Part shown: positions 6,099-15,089 of the stretch, piece after piece
How the letters are laid out: every line of letters begins with the position of its first letter
How positions within the stretch are numbered: position 1 is the stretch's first letter
Source: JBBAEV01 sp041655735
GTDB taxonomy: Bacteria; Bacillota_I; Bacilli_A; RF39; UBA660
NCBI GenBank assembly: GCA_041655735.1
Contig: JBBAEV010000010.1
Coordinates: forward strand, 1-29,617
DNA: 29,617 bases
Reading direction: 5' to 3'
Made by a program: the position numbers and the translations under genes
Notes under the pieces: model-generated
Told to the model about the DNA's origin: nothing
The model's input: only the letters and a program-made list of their open reading frames with translations
The model's database searches: none

Positions 6099-6740
6099 GT
6101 GGCAAATGATTTTATTTTAAAACAAAAAGCTGGAGTCATATCAGAAATAGTTAATAAATCAAAAGAATCTAGTTCAGTTATTATAGTTGATTATCGTGGG
6201 CTTACAGTAGATGAGCTTACAGAACTTAGGAAGCAACTTAAGGAAGTAGATACTGATTTAAAAGTGTATAAAAATAGTCTTACAAAAAGAGCTATGGATG
6301 AATTAAAGTTAGATTTAGGTGATAGTTTACTTGGACCTAGTGCAATTAGTTTTTCTAAAGACACTGTATCTCCTGCTAAGATTTTAAGTATGTATGCGAA
6401 AAAGCATGATGCATTAAAAATTAAAGTTGGAATAATTGAAGGTAAAGTTGCTGATCTTGAATTAATCAACAAATTAGCTAGTATTCCATCTCGCGAAGGG
6501 TTACTTACCATGTTAGCATCGGGAATGATGGCCATTGTTAGAGATTTATCTATCTCACTTGATTTATACTCAAAACAATTAGGTGGAGATGAATCGTTGG
6601 CAAAAGAAGAATTGGTTCAAGAAAGCGATAAAAAAGCAATTGAAGTAGACGAACAATCCGAAGAAGCTACAGAGCAAGAAATGGTAGAGGAACTACCAAA
6701 TAATGATAGTAAAAAAGAAAAGAAAGGTGAGGAGGAATAA
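6099..6740 (+). CDS. rplJ: 50S ribosomal protein L10 with an acidic C-terminal extension
   Basis: Anchors L7/L12 dimers to the ribosomal stalk and, with L12, binds its own leader. The N-terminal rRNA-binding domain is typical (VDYRGLTVDELTELRKQLKE, then KVYKNSLTKRA). The L12-binding helix corresponds to about 133-160. The product is 213 aa, whereas most L10 proteins are about 165-175. Residues 163-213 form an extra Glu/Asp/Lys-rich tail ending KKEKKGEEE. The GTG start at 6099 follows AAGGAGGTG. The final codons contain the ribosome-binding site of rplL (GAGGAGG), so the two genes are probably translationally coupled. L11 in this window has a comparable tail. Confidence 0.96.
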   Translation: MANDFILKQKAGVISEIVNKSKESSSVIIVDYRGLTVDELTELRKQLKEVDTDLKVYKNSLTKRAMDELKLDLGDSLLGPSAISFSKDTVSPAKILSMYAKKHDALKIKVGIIEGKVADLELINKLASIPSREGLLTMLASGMMAIVRDLSISLDLYSKQLGGDESLAKEELVQESDKKAIEVDEQSEEATEQEMVEELPNNDSKKEKKGEEE

Positions 6741-6742
6741 AA

Positions 6743-7114
6743 ATGGCAAAGTTAAACAAAGAAGATTTTATTAATTCATTAAAGGAAATGACAATTCTTG
6801 AAGTAAAAGAATTAGTTGATGCAATGAAAGAAGAATTTGGGGTGGATCTAAGTGCAGTAGCAGTCGCTGCAGCTCCAGCAGGAGAAACAGTTGAAGATAC
6901 TGGACCAAGTACTGTTAATTTAGTGCTAACCAATGCTGGTGGAACTAAAATTCCAGTAATTAAATTAATTCGTGAAATTACTGGTCTTGGACTTGCTGAA
7001 GCAAAGGGTATTGCTGATAATGGTGGAACTATAAAAGAAGCTATTGCTACTGAAGAAGCAAATGAATTAAAAGCTAGGTTTGAAGAAACTGGCGCTACAG
7101 TAGAATTACAATAA
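6743..7114 (+). CDS. rplL: 50S ribosomal protein L7/L12
   Basis: Stalk protein that recruits and activates translational GTPases, present as several dimers per ribosome. 123 aa, the normal size. The N-terminal dimerisation helix pair is followed by an Ala/Pro/Gly hinge (AVAVAAAPAGETV, about 37-49) and the factor-binding C-terminal domain with GLGLAEAKGIADNGG. It lies 2 bp after rplJ. A hairpin follows the gene and may reduce read-through. Confidence 0.97.
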   Translation: MAKLNKEDFINSLKEMTILEVKELVDAMKEEFGVDLSAVAVAAAPAGETVEDTGPSTVNLVLTNAGGTKIPVIKLIREITGLGLAEAKGIADNGGTIKEAIATEEANELKARFEETGATVELQ

Positions 7115-7120
7115 AATAAT

Positions 7121-7144
7121 AAAGGCCTACACATGTAGGCTTTT
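7121..7144 (+). terminator. Partial terminator after rplL
   Basis: GCCTACA (7125-7131) pairs with TGTAGGC (7134-7140), extended by AAAG/TTTT pairs. The T run is only four long, so termination is probably incomplete and the downstream methyltransferase may be expressed by read-through. Confidence 0.65.
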
Positions 7145-7167
7145 AGTTGTTTAAATAAGGAGATAAT

Positions 7168-7758
7168 ATGAATCATTATTTTAATAATAATCCTGATTCA
7201 AAAAGTAATAAAAAAGAATTTAATATAATTATTGGTGATATCAAATATACGTTTAATACTGATAATAGCGTTTTTTCTAAAAATTATTTAGATTATGGAA
7301 CTAAGCTATTATTAAAATCTTTACCAATAAAAAAAATTAAGGGGCAAATTCTAGACTTGGGTTGTGGTTATGGACCGATTGGTATTTATATTGCTAAAAA
7401 TACTAAAGTAAAAGTGCATATGGTAGATATTAATGAAAGAGCACTATTTCTTGCAAAGGAAAATTCAATAAAAAACGATGTTTTTACTAAGGTATACTTT
7501 AGTAATATATACGATAATATTAATGATAGGTTTGATTTTATTATTACTAATCCCCCAATCAGAGCAGGTAAAGAAGTTGTTTACAAAATGCTTTTTGAAG
7601 CTAAGAATTATTTAAAAAACAATGGAGAATTATGGTTGGTTGTGAGAAAGAAACAAGGAGCTGAAACAATAATTAGAGATTTAAAAACTGAATATAGAGT
7701 GGAAATTATAAATAAAGATAAAGGATATTGTATAATAAAGGCTATTTTGGTTGACTAA
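7168..7758 (+). CDS. Class I SAM-dependent methyltransferase, RsmC/YbxB-like
   Basis: The 196-aa product has motif I LDLGCGYGPIG (62-72), an acidic VDIN after strand 2 (about 87-90), and the NPPI catalytic motif (128-131) used by N-methyltransferases that act on guanine or adenine. RsmC-type enzymes methylate a guanine of 16S rRNA. The B. subtilis homologue YbxB occupies the same place between rplL and rpoB, and context supports that equivalence. It lacks the N-terminal pseudo-methyltransferase domain of E. coli RsmC, as YbxB does. AAGGAG precedes ATG 7168. Exact target base unproven. Confidence 0.9.
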   Translation: MNHYFNNNPDSKSNKKEFNIIIGDIKYTFNTDNSVFSKNYLDYGTKLLLKSLPIKKIKGQILDLGCGYGPIGIYIAKNTKVKVHMVDINERALFLAKENSIKNDVFTKVYFSNIYDNINDRFDFIITNPPIRAGKEVVYKMLFEAKNYLKNNGELWLVVRKKQGAETIIRDLKTEYRVEIINKDKGYCIIKAILVD

Positions 7759-7779
7759 TTGATAATATTTTGATAAAAT
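7751..7779 (+). promoter_or_regulatory. Promoter of rpoB-rpoC
   Basis: TTGACT (7751-7756), 17 bp, TAAAAT (7774-7779) with an upstream TGA (extended -10). The -35 overlaps the end of the methyltransferase gene. TTGATA at 7770-7775 with TATTCT at 7794-7799 is a weaker alternative. The rpoB leader would be about 65 nt. Confidence 0.6.
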
Positions 7780-7851
7780 TATAAATTGTTACATATTCTT
7801 TTTAAAGTTTATGTTCTTTGAATTATAAATAAAAATGGATGGGGTGGAAAT

Positions 7852-10800
7852 GTGTCTTATAAGTTAGAAAATTTTGGACGTAGAAAAAGAAGAAATTTTG
7901 CTAAAGCAGAATATTCTCTAGCTATGCCTAATTTATTAGATGTTCAAAAGAAGTCATATCAATGGTTTCAAGAAGAAGGTATAAAAGAAGTATTAAAAAA
8001 TTTATCCCCAGTTGATAGTTTCAATGGCGTTTTTTCGTTGGAATTTGGTGATTACAGTTGGGATGAACCTAGATACACTGTAAAGGAATGCCGTGATAAG
8101 GATGGAACTTATTCAGCTCCTTTAAAAGTGCAAGTTCGTCTTTTTAATCATGAAACAGGTGAAGTAAAAGGACAAGAAATATTTTTGGGTGATATGCCGA
8201 TTATGACAGATAATGGATCTTTTATAATAAATGGCGCTGAAAGAGTAATAGTATCACAATTAGTTCGTTCTCCAAGTATATATTTCTTACAAGAAATTGA
8301 TAAAAATGGTAGAATAACCTATAATTCACAAGTGATTCCTAATCATGGAACTTGGTTAGAGTATGAAATTGACGCTCGTGATGTTGTTTATGTTAGAATA
8401 GATCGTACAAGGAAAGTGGCGTTGACAACCTTACTTAGAGCATTGGGTTTATCAAGTGATGAAGATATATTGGAATTATTTGGAGAAGAAGAATATATTG
8501 TAAATACTTTAGCAAAAGATTCAACTAGAAATACTTCAGAAGCTTTAATTGAAATTTATGAAAAATTAAAACCAGGGGAACCACCTACAATTGAAAGCGC
8601 TAAAAATCAAATAATAACTAGATTTTTTGATGATCTTAGGTATGATTTGGCTAAGGTTGGTAGATATAAATTTAATAAAAAGCTAAATATTGCAGGGAGA
8701 TTATTAAATCAAGTATTAGCCGAAGATATTGTAGTAAAGAATAAAGTAGTTTTAGAAAAGGGTACAAAATTAATTAAAGAAAATCTTGATATATTAGATA
8801 AATACTTAAAAGATGGTTATGGTCTTCAAGAAGTAAAAATTAATGAAGAATTAAATACTTTTAATAAAGTACAAATTATAAAAATTCAATCTCCAAATGA
8901 TAGAAGAAAAACATTAAAGGTAATTGGAAATGATCAAAGCATATCAGCTAGAACGCTAACTATTTCTGATGTTTTTGCTTCGGCTTCATATTATTTTAAT
9001 TTATTACACGATGTTGGAACTTTTGATGAAATCGATCATTTAGGAAATAGAAGAATAAAACAAGTAGGAGAATTACTTCAAAATCAATTTAAGATTGGTC
9101 TTTCTAGAATGGAAAGAGTTATTAGAGAAAGAATGACTACTCAAGAAATAGAAACAGTAACACCAAAAAGTTTGATTAATATTAGACCTGTCACAGCGGC
9201 TATGAAAGAATTTTTTGGTAGCAGCCAATTATCCCAATTTTTAGATCAAACTAATCCAATTGCCGAACTTACTAGCAAAAGACGTTTGTCAGCTTTAGGA
9301 CCAGGAGGGCTTTCTAGAGATAGAGCGGGTATGGAGGTACGTGATGTTCATTACTCTCATTATGGAAGAATATGTCCAATTGAATCACCAGAAGGACCAA
9401 ATATCGGGCTTATTAATTATCTTGCATTATATGCCGTGATAAATGAATATGGTTTTATAATGACACCTTATCGTAAAGTTGTAAAAGGTAAAATAACAGA
9501 TGAAATAGTTTATTTAACTGCTGATGAGGAAAATGGTTATTATATTTCGCAATCAACTGTAAAAGTTAATGATAAAAGAGAAATAATAGTAGATCATGTT
9601 GATGCGCGTTATAATGGAAACAACGTTTTTGTAACAAAAGATCAAATAGATTATGTTGATGTGGCACCACAACAAATTATTTCAGTTACAAGTGATTGCA
9701 TTCCTTTCTTGGAACATGATGATGCGGTTAGAGCGTTAATGGGAGCAAACATGCAACGCCAAGCTGTACCACTTTTAACTACTGAAGCACCACTTGTAGG
9801 CACTGGTATCGAACATATTGTGGCACATAATAGTGGTATATCTATTGTATCTAAAGCATCAGGAGAAGTTGAATATGTTGATGCAAGAAAGATTGTTATA
9901 AATACAAAGAGTGGTAAAGATACTTATCATTTAACAAATTTTGAACCTTCTAACCAAGGAACATGTTATACACATCGTCCTTTAGTAAAAAAAGGAGAAA
10001 AAGTAAAAAGAAACGAGATAATTGCTGATGGGGCTAGTACTGATAAAGGGGAATTAGCTTTAGGCAAAAATGTTGTTGTAGCATTTATGACTTATGATGG
10101 TTATAATTATGAAGATGCAGTTATTTTAAGTGAAAGATTAGTAAAAGATGATGTTTATACATCAATTCATATAGAAAACTATGAAATCCAAGCCAGGGAA
10201 ACTAAACTTGGACCTGAAGAAATTACTAGAGATATTCCTAATGTGAGTGAAGATGCTAGAAAAAATTTAGATGCGAATGGTATTGTTAGAATTGGTACAG
10301 AAGTAAAAGAAGGAGATATATTAGTTGGTAAAGTAACTCCTAAAGGGATGACTGAACTTTCTAGTGAAGAAAAATTATTACATGCTATATTTGGTGAAAA
10401 AACTCGTGAAGTTAGAGATACTTCTCTTCGTGTTCCTCATGGTAGAGATGGTATTATTCATGATGTAAAAGTGTTTTCTAGAGAAAACAAGGATGAATTA
10501 TCAGCCGGCATTAATATTGAAGTGAAAGTGTATATTGCACAAAAAAGAAAGATATCAGTTGGAGATAAAATGGCAGGACGTCATGGTAATAAAGGAGTTA
10601 TATCTTTAATATTACCGGAAGAAGATATGCCATATTTACCAGATGGAACACCAGTAGATGTAATGTTAAATCCACTTGGTGTACCTTCACGTATGAATAT
10701 TGGTCAAGTTTTAGAAATGCATCTAGGACTTGCTGCTAAGACATTAAATATTCATGTATCAACACCTGTATTTGACGGAGCAAGTTATCCTGAAATAGAA

Positions 10801-11373
10801 GAAATGATGAAAGAAGCAAATATTGCTGAAGATGGTAAAACTTGGCTCTATGATGGTAGGACTGGGGATAAATTTGATCAAAGAATATGTGTAGGAGTTA
10901 TGTATATGATTAAATTAAATCATATGATTGATGATAAACTTCATGCTAGAGCAACAGGACCATATTCATTAGTAACTCAACAACCATTAGGTGGTAAAGC
11001 ACAATTTGGTGGCCAAAGGTTTGGAGAAATGGAAGTTTGGGCCTTATATGCATATGGAGCAGCCCATACTCTTCAAGAAATGATGACTGTTAAATCAGAT
11101 GATGTTATTGGTAGGGTTAAAGTTTATGAAGCATTAGTAAAAGGAAATCCAATTCAGGAAGCCGGAGTTCCAGAATCATTTAGGGTTTTAATAAAGGAAT
11201 TCCAAGCATTAGGATTAGATATTTCGATTATTAATGATGATGATGAGTCGATTGAATTAAAAACAATAGAAGAAACAGAAGACAAAACTATAACCACCTT
11301 AAATATCGAGGAAATAGGCGAGAAAGATGATTCTGAGGTTTTAGAAGGAACAGATGGGGGTGAAGCTAAATGA
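7852..11373 (+). CDS. rpoB: DNA-directed RNA polymerase beta subunit
   Basis: Catalytic-core subunit of RNA polymerase, 1173 aa, close to the Bacillus size. Clear landmarks: the rifampicin region FFGSSQLSQFLDQTNPIAEL (about 455-474), the HYGRICPIESPEGPNIGL block, GDKMAGRHGNKG in the active-site region, and the C-terminal GGKAQFGGQRFGEMEVWAL. Start GTG 7852 follows GGGGTGG; the ATG at 7850 is in another frame that soon stops. Residue 475 is Ser (AGC 9274-9276) where E. coli has His526, and Thr replaces Asn518: both lie in the rifampicin pocket. The last roughly 45 residues form an acidic tail. The final four bases overlap the rpoC start (ATGA). Confidence 0.98.
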   Translation: MSYKLENFGRRKRRNFAKAEYSLAMPNLLDVQKKSYQWFQEEGIKEVLKNLSPVDSFNGVFSLEFGDYSWDEPRYTVKECRDKDGTYSAPLKVQVRLFNHETGEVKGQEIFLGDMPIMTDNGSFIINGAERVIVSQLVRSPSIYFLQEIDKNGRITYNSQVIPNHGTWLEYEIDARDVVYVRIDRTRKVALTTLLRALGLSSDEDILELFGEEEYIVNTLAKDSTRNTSEALIEIYEKLKPGEPPTIESAKNQIITRFFDDLRYDLAKVGRYKFNKKLNIAGRLLNQVLAEDIVVKNKVVLEKGTKLIKENLDILDKYLKDGYGLQEVKINEELNTFNKVQIIKIQSPNDRRKTLKVIGNDQSISARTLTISDVFASASYYFNLLHDVGTFDEIDHLGNRRIKQVGELLQNQFKIGLSRMERVIRERMTTQEIETVTPKSLINIRPVTAAMKEFFGSSQLSQFLDQTNPIAELTSKRRLSALGPGGLSRDRAGMEVRDVHYSHYGRICPIESPEGPNIGLINYLALYAVINEYGFIMTPYRKVVKGKITDEIVYLTADEENGYYISQSTVKVNDKREIIVDHVDARYNGNNVFVTKDQIDYVDVAPQQIISVTSDCIPFLEHDDAVRALMGANMQRQAVPLLTTEAPLVGTGIEHIVAHNSGISIVSKASGEVEYVDARKIVINTKSGKDTYHLTNFEPSNQGTCYTHRPLVKKGEKVKRNEIIADGASTDKGELALGKNVVVAFMTYDGYNYEDAVILSERLVKDDVYTSIHIENYEIQARETKLGPEEITRDIPNVSEDARKNLDANGIVRIGTEVKEGDILVGKVTPKGMTELSSEEKLLHAIFGEKTREVRDTSLRVPHGRDGIIHDVKVFSRENKDELSAGINIEVKVYIAQKRKISVGDKMAGRHGNKGVISLILPEEDMPYLPDGTPVDVMLNPLGVPSRMNIGQVLEMHLGLAAKTLNIHVSTPVFDGASYPEIEEMMKEANIAEDGKTWLYDGRTGDKFDQRICVGVMYMIKLNHMIDDKLHARATGPYSLVTQQPLGGKAQFGGQRFGEMEVWALYAYGAAHTLQEMMTVKSDDVIGRVKVYEALVKGNPIQEAGVPESFRVLIKEFQALGLDISIINDDDESIELKTIEETEDKTITTLNIEEIGEKDDSEVLEGTDGGEAK

Positions 11374-14300
11374 TAGAGGTAAATAAATTTAAGGCCTTAA
11401 GAATTGGTATAGCTTCTCCTGAAAAAATTCGTTATTTATCTTATGGCGAAGTAAAAAAGCCAGAAACAATAAATTATCGTACATTAAAACCAGAAAGAGA
11501 TGGATTGTTTTGTGAAAAAATATTTGGGCCATCTAAAGACTTTGAATGTTTTTGTGGAAAGTACAAAAGAGTTAGATATAAAGGAGTAGTATGTGACCGT
11601 TGTGGAGTAGAAGTAACTCGTGCTAAAGTTAGAAGAGAAAGAATGGGTCATATTGAACTTGCTGCACCTGCAACTCATATTTGGTATTTTAAAGGGATTC
11701 CATCACGTATGGGACTTGTGCTAGACATGTCTCCTCGTGATTTAGAAGAAGTAATTTATTTTGTCTCATATGTAGTTGTTGATCCAGGGATTGCACCTTT
11801 AGAAAGAAAACAAACTTTATCAGAAAAAGAATATCGTGCTTACTACGAAAAGTATGGTAATGGTTTTAAAGTAGGTATGGGTGCTGAGGCTATAAAAGAG
11901 TTATTATCACAAGTTAATGTAGAGCAAGAAATTAAAAATATAGAAGAAGAACTAAAAGATACACAAGGACAAAAACGTACTCGTTTATTAAAGAGATTAA
12001 ATGTTTTGAGCGCTTTCCTAACATCGGGAAATAAACCAGAATGGATGGTTTTAGATGTTATTCCAGTTCTTCCACCAGATGTTCGTCCAATGATTCAACT
12101 AGATGGTGGCAGATTTGCAACCAGTGATCTTAATGATTTATATCGTAGAGTAATAAATAGAAATAATCGTTTAAAAAAACTTATTGATTTAAATGCACCT
12201 AATATTATTATTCAAAATGAAAAAAGGATGTTACAAGAAGCTGTTGATGCTTTGTTTGATAATGGTAAAAGAGGGCGTCCAGTAACAGGTGCAGGTAATC
12301 GCCCACTTAAGTCTTTAACTCATATGTTAAAAGGTAAACAAGGACGTTTTAGACAAAATCTTTTAGGAAAAAGGGTTGATTATTCAGGTCGTTCTGTAAT
12401 AGTAGTTGGGCCAGATTTAAAAATGTATCAATGTGGTCTGCCTAAACATATGGCTTTAGAATTGTTTAAACCACATATTATTAAAGGATTAGTGGAAAGA
12501 GGAATTGCACATAATATTAAAAGTGCAAAAAGATTAATTGAAAGTCTTGATGAAAGAGTATGGGATATTGTTGATGATGTTATTAAAGAACATCCAGTAT
12601 TACTTAATAGGGCTCCAACTCTTCATAGACTAGGTATTCAAGCATTTGAACCAAAGTTAATTGAAGGGAAAGCAATTAGACTTCATCCACTTGTTACACC
12701 AGCATTTAATGCCGACTTTGATGGTGACCAAATGGCAGTGCATGTTCCCTTAACAGAAGAAGCAAAGGCTGAGGCTAGAATTTTAATGCTTGGAGCTAAT
12801 AATATTTTGAGTCCACAAAATGGTAGACCAGTTGTTACACCTTCTCAAGACATGGTATTAGGTAATTATTACTTAACCATAGAAGAAAAAAGTGCTTTAG
12901 GTGAAGGAAGGATATTTAAAGATTCTAATGAAGCAATATCAGCTTATGATAGAGGAGAAATTTCTCTTCATGCAAGGATAGCTCTTCCAGTAAGTTCATT
13001 TAGACATAAATTGTTTACAGATGAACAAAAAGATATGTATCTAGTTACTACTCCTGGTAAAGTGATATTTAATGAAATATTACCAGATTCATTTCCTTAT
13101 ATAAATGAACCTACTACAGTTAATATTGAAACAATCACACCATTTGCTCATTTTATTAAAAAAGGTGAAAATATAGTTGATTTTATAAAAGGAAAGGAAA
13201 TCATTGCGCCTTTTGCTAAGGCAACATTAGGAAATGTAATTGCGGAAATATTTAAACGTTATAAAACTACAGAAACATCTATTATGTTGGATAGATTAAA
13301 GGATTTAGGATTTAAATATTCATTTAAATCAGGAATCACTATTTCTGCTTCTGATATTGTAGTAAGTAAAACTAAACAAGAAATTATTGATAGATGTAAT
13401 AAAATGGTAGAAAAAATAGCAAAGCAATATCAAAGAGGATTAATTACTGATGAAGAAAGAAAAGAAAAGATTGTTAAATTATGGGGAGATGCAACTGTAG
13501 AAGTTCAAGATGAATTAAAAGGTTATGCTAAAGAAAATATGAGTAACCCTATATTTATGATGATGAACTCAGATGCTAGAGGTAAAATAGGACAATTTAA
13601 TCAATTGGCTGGTATGAGAGGATTAATGACTAAACCTAATGGTGAAGTTATTGAAGTTCCAATCAAATCTAACTTCTTTGAAGGAATTGGTATATCAGAA
13701 TTCTTCATCTCAACTAGAGGTGCTCGTAAAGGGCAAGCTGATACTGCGTTAAAAACAGCAGATTCTGGTTATCTAACAAGACGACTAGTTGATGTAAGTC
13801 AAGATATTATTGTTAAAGAAGATGATTGTGGAGCAGAACAGGGTGTAGTAGTATCTGATTTCATAAATGAAAGAGATAATACTACAATTGAAACGTTACA
13901 TGATCGTATTGTTGGTAGATTTGCTAGTAAGAAAGTTATTCATCCAGAAACAAAAGAAATTTTAATTAATAGAGATGAATTAATTACTGAACAAATAGCT
14001 GAAAAGATTATTAATTCAGGTATAAGAAAAGTAGAAATTAGGACGCTTCTATCATGTAAAACTCATCATGGGGTATGTCGTAAATGTTATGGTAGAAACC
14101 TCGCAACAGGTAATATTGTTGAAGTAGGAGAAGCTATTGGAGTTATGGCTGCTCAATCAATTGGGGAACCAGGAACTCAGCTTACTATGCGTACCTTCCA
14201 CACTGGAGGAGTTGTTGGGGATGATATTACTCAAGGTCTTCCCCGTGTTGAAGAACTATTTGAAGTTAGAAATCCTAAAGGAAAAGCTACTATTAGTATG

Positions 14301-14996
14301 ATTGATGGAACAGTTACTAAGATTGTTGAAAAGAATGGCAAATTTGAAATAGATGTAACTAATGAAATTGAAACTCACACACATCTGAGTTTATACCGTG
14401 CTAAACTTGCTACCCAAAAAGGAGATAATGTAGTAGCTGGAGATAAGTTAACAGAAGGTTCTATTGATCCAAAGGAATTACTAGTTGTTACTGATCCGTT
14501 TACTGTTCAAGAATATATTGTTAAAGAAGTTAAAAAAGTATATTCTTCACAAGGTGTTGATATTAATGATAAACATATTGAAGTTATTGTTAGAAGAATG
14601 CTTTCTAAGATAAGAATAAATGAAGCTGGAGATACTAAATTCTTACCTGGGTCACTTGTTAATATTCATGAATTTACTGAAGGTAATAAAAATGTAATAT
14701 TGAAAGGTAAAAAACCAGCTATAGGAAAACCTGTTATTCTAGGTATTACTAAAGCATCTTTAGAAACTGATTCGTTCTTATCATCTGCTTCATTCCAAGA
14801 AACAACAAGAATGTTAACTGATGCAGCTATTGCTGGTAAAGTTGATGAATTAAAAGGATTAAAAGAAAATATTATTATTGGTAAGTTAATTCCGGCAGGA
14901 ACAGGGCTTAGAGCTTATAGTGATGTTGAGACAGAACTTGAAAGTAATTTTATTGATGATGAACCAATGGAAATACTAGAAGAAGAATTCATATAA
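11370..14996 (+). CDS. rpoC: DNA-directed RNA polymerase beta' subunit
   Basis: Largest RNA polymerase subunit, 1208 aa (about 1199 in B. subtilis). The N-terminal zinc site is complete: C60, C62, C75, C78. The catalytic NADFDGDQ holds the three magnesium aspartates D449, D451 and D453. The second zinc site shows CKTHHGVCRKC after an upstream Cys in DDCGAEQG. The trigger loop reads AAQSIGEPGTQLTMRTFHTG. No large lineage insertion is visible. It overlaps rpoB by 4 bp (ATGA), which implies coupled translation. Its last codons form the left arm of the terminator. Confidence 0.98.
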   Translation: MIEVNKFKALRIGIASPEKIRYLSYGEVKKPETINYRTLKPERDGLFCEKIFGPSKDFECFCGKYKRVRYKGVVCDRCGVEVTRAKVRRERMGHIELAAPATHIWYFKGIPSRMGLVLDMSPRDLEEVIYFVSYVVVDPGIAPLERKQTLSEKEYRAYYEKYGNGFKVGMGAEAIKELLSQVNVEQEIKNIEEELKDTQGQKRTRLLKRLNVLSAFLTSGNKPEWMVLDVIPVLPPDVRPMIQLDGGRFATSDLNDLYRRVINRNNRLKKLIDLNAPNIIIQNEKRMLQEAVDALFDNGKRGRPVTGAGNRPLKSLTHMLKGKQGRFRQNLLGKRVDYSGRSVIVVGPDLKMYQCGLPKHMALELFKPHIIKGLVERGIAHNIKSAKRLIESLDERVWDIVDDVIKEHPVLLNRAPTLHRLGIQAFEPKLIEGKAIRLHPLVTPAFNADFDGDQMAVHVPLTEEAKAEARILMLGANNILSPQNGRPVVTPSQDMVLGNYYLTIEEKSALGEGRIFKDSNEAISAYDRGEISLHARIALPVSSFRHKLFTDEQKDMYLVTTPGKVIFNEILPDSFPYINEPTTVNIETITPFAHFIKKGENIVDFIKGKEIIAPFAKATLGNVIAEIFKRYKTTETSIMLDRLKDLGFKYSFKSGITISASDIVVSKTKQEIIDRCNKMVEKIAKQYQRGLITDEERKEKIVKLWGDATVEVQDELKGYAKENMSNPIFMMMNSDARGKIGQFNQLAGMRGLMTKPNGEVIEVPIKSNFFEGIGISEFFISTRGARKGQADTALKTADSGYLTRRLVDVSQDIIVKEDDCGAEQGVVVSDFINERDNTTIETLHDRIVGRFASKKVIHPETKEILINRDELITEQIAEKIINSGIRKVEIRTLLSCKTHHGVCRKCYGRNLATGNIVEVGEAIGVMAAQSIGEPGTQLTMRTFHTGGVVGDDITQGLPRVEELFEVRNPKGKATISMIDGTVTKIVEKNGKFEIDVTNEIETHTHLSLYRAKLATQKGDNVVAGDKLTEGSIDPKELLVVTDPFTVQEYIVKEVKKVYSSQGVDINDKHIEVIVRRMLSKIRINEAGDTKFLPGSLVNIHEFTEGNKNVILKGKKPAIGKPVILGITKASLETDSFLSSASFQETTRMLTDAAIAGKVDELKGLKENIIIGKLIPAGTGLRAYSDVETELESNFIDDEPMEILEEEFI

Positions 14997-15010
14997 AATT
15001 CTTCTTTTTT
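14981..15010 (+). terminator. Terminator overlapping the end of rpoC
   Basis: AGAAGAATT (14981-14989) pairs with AATTCTTCT (14997-15005) and is followed by TTTTTT. The left arm encodes the final residues of RpoC and the stop codon lies in the loop. Confidence 0.85.
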
Positions 15011-15012
15011 AT

Positions 15013-15041
15013 TTGACAAAGATAATTATAAATGATAAATT
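15013..15041 (+). promoter_or_regulatory. Promoter of the ABC transporter gene
   Basis: TTGACA (15013-15018), 17 bp, TAAATT (15036-15041) with an upstream TGA. It follows directly on the rpoC terminator, so the transporter is its own unit. Confidence 0.7.
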
Positions 15042-15089
15042 TATATCACTTATGTTACAACTTCATTATGTATTAGGGGGTGTTTTTTT

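Noticed and set aside
6667..7176. 169-codon open frame on the minus strand opposite rplL
   Set aside because: It lies across the highly conserved rplL gene and the end of rplJ, has a low-complexity product and no recognisable domain. It is a shadow of rplL.
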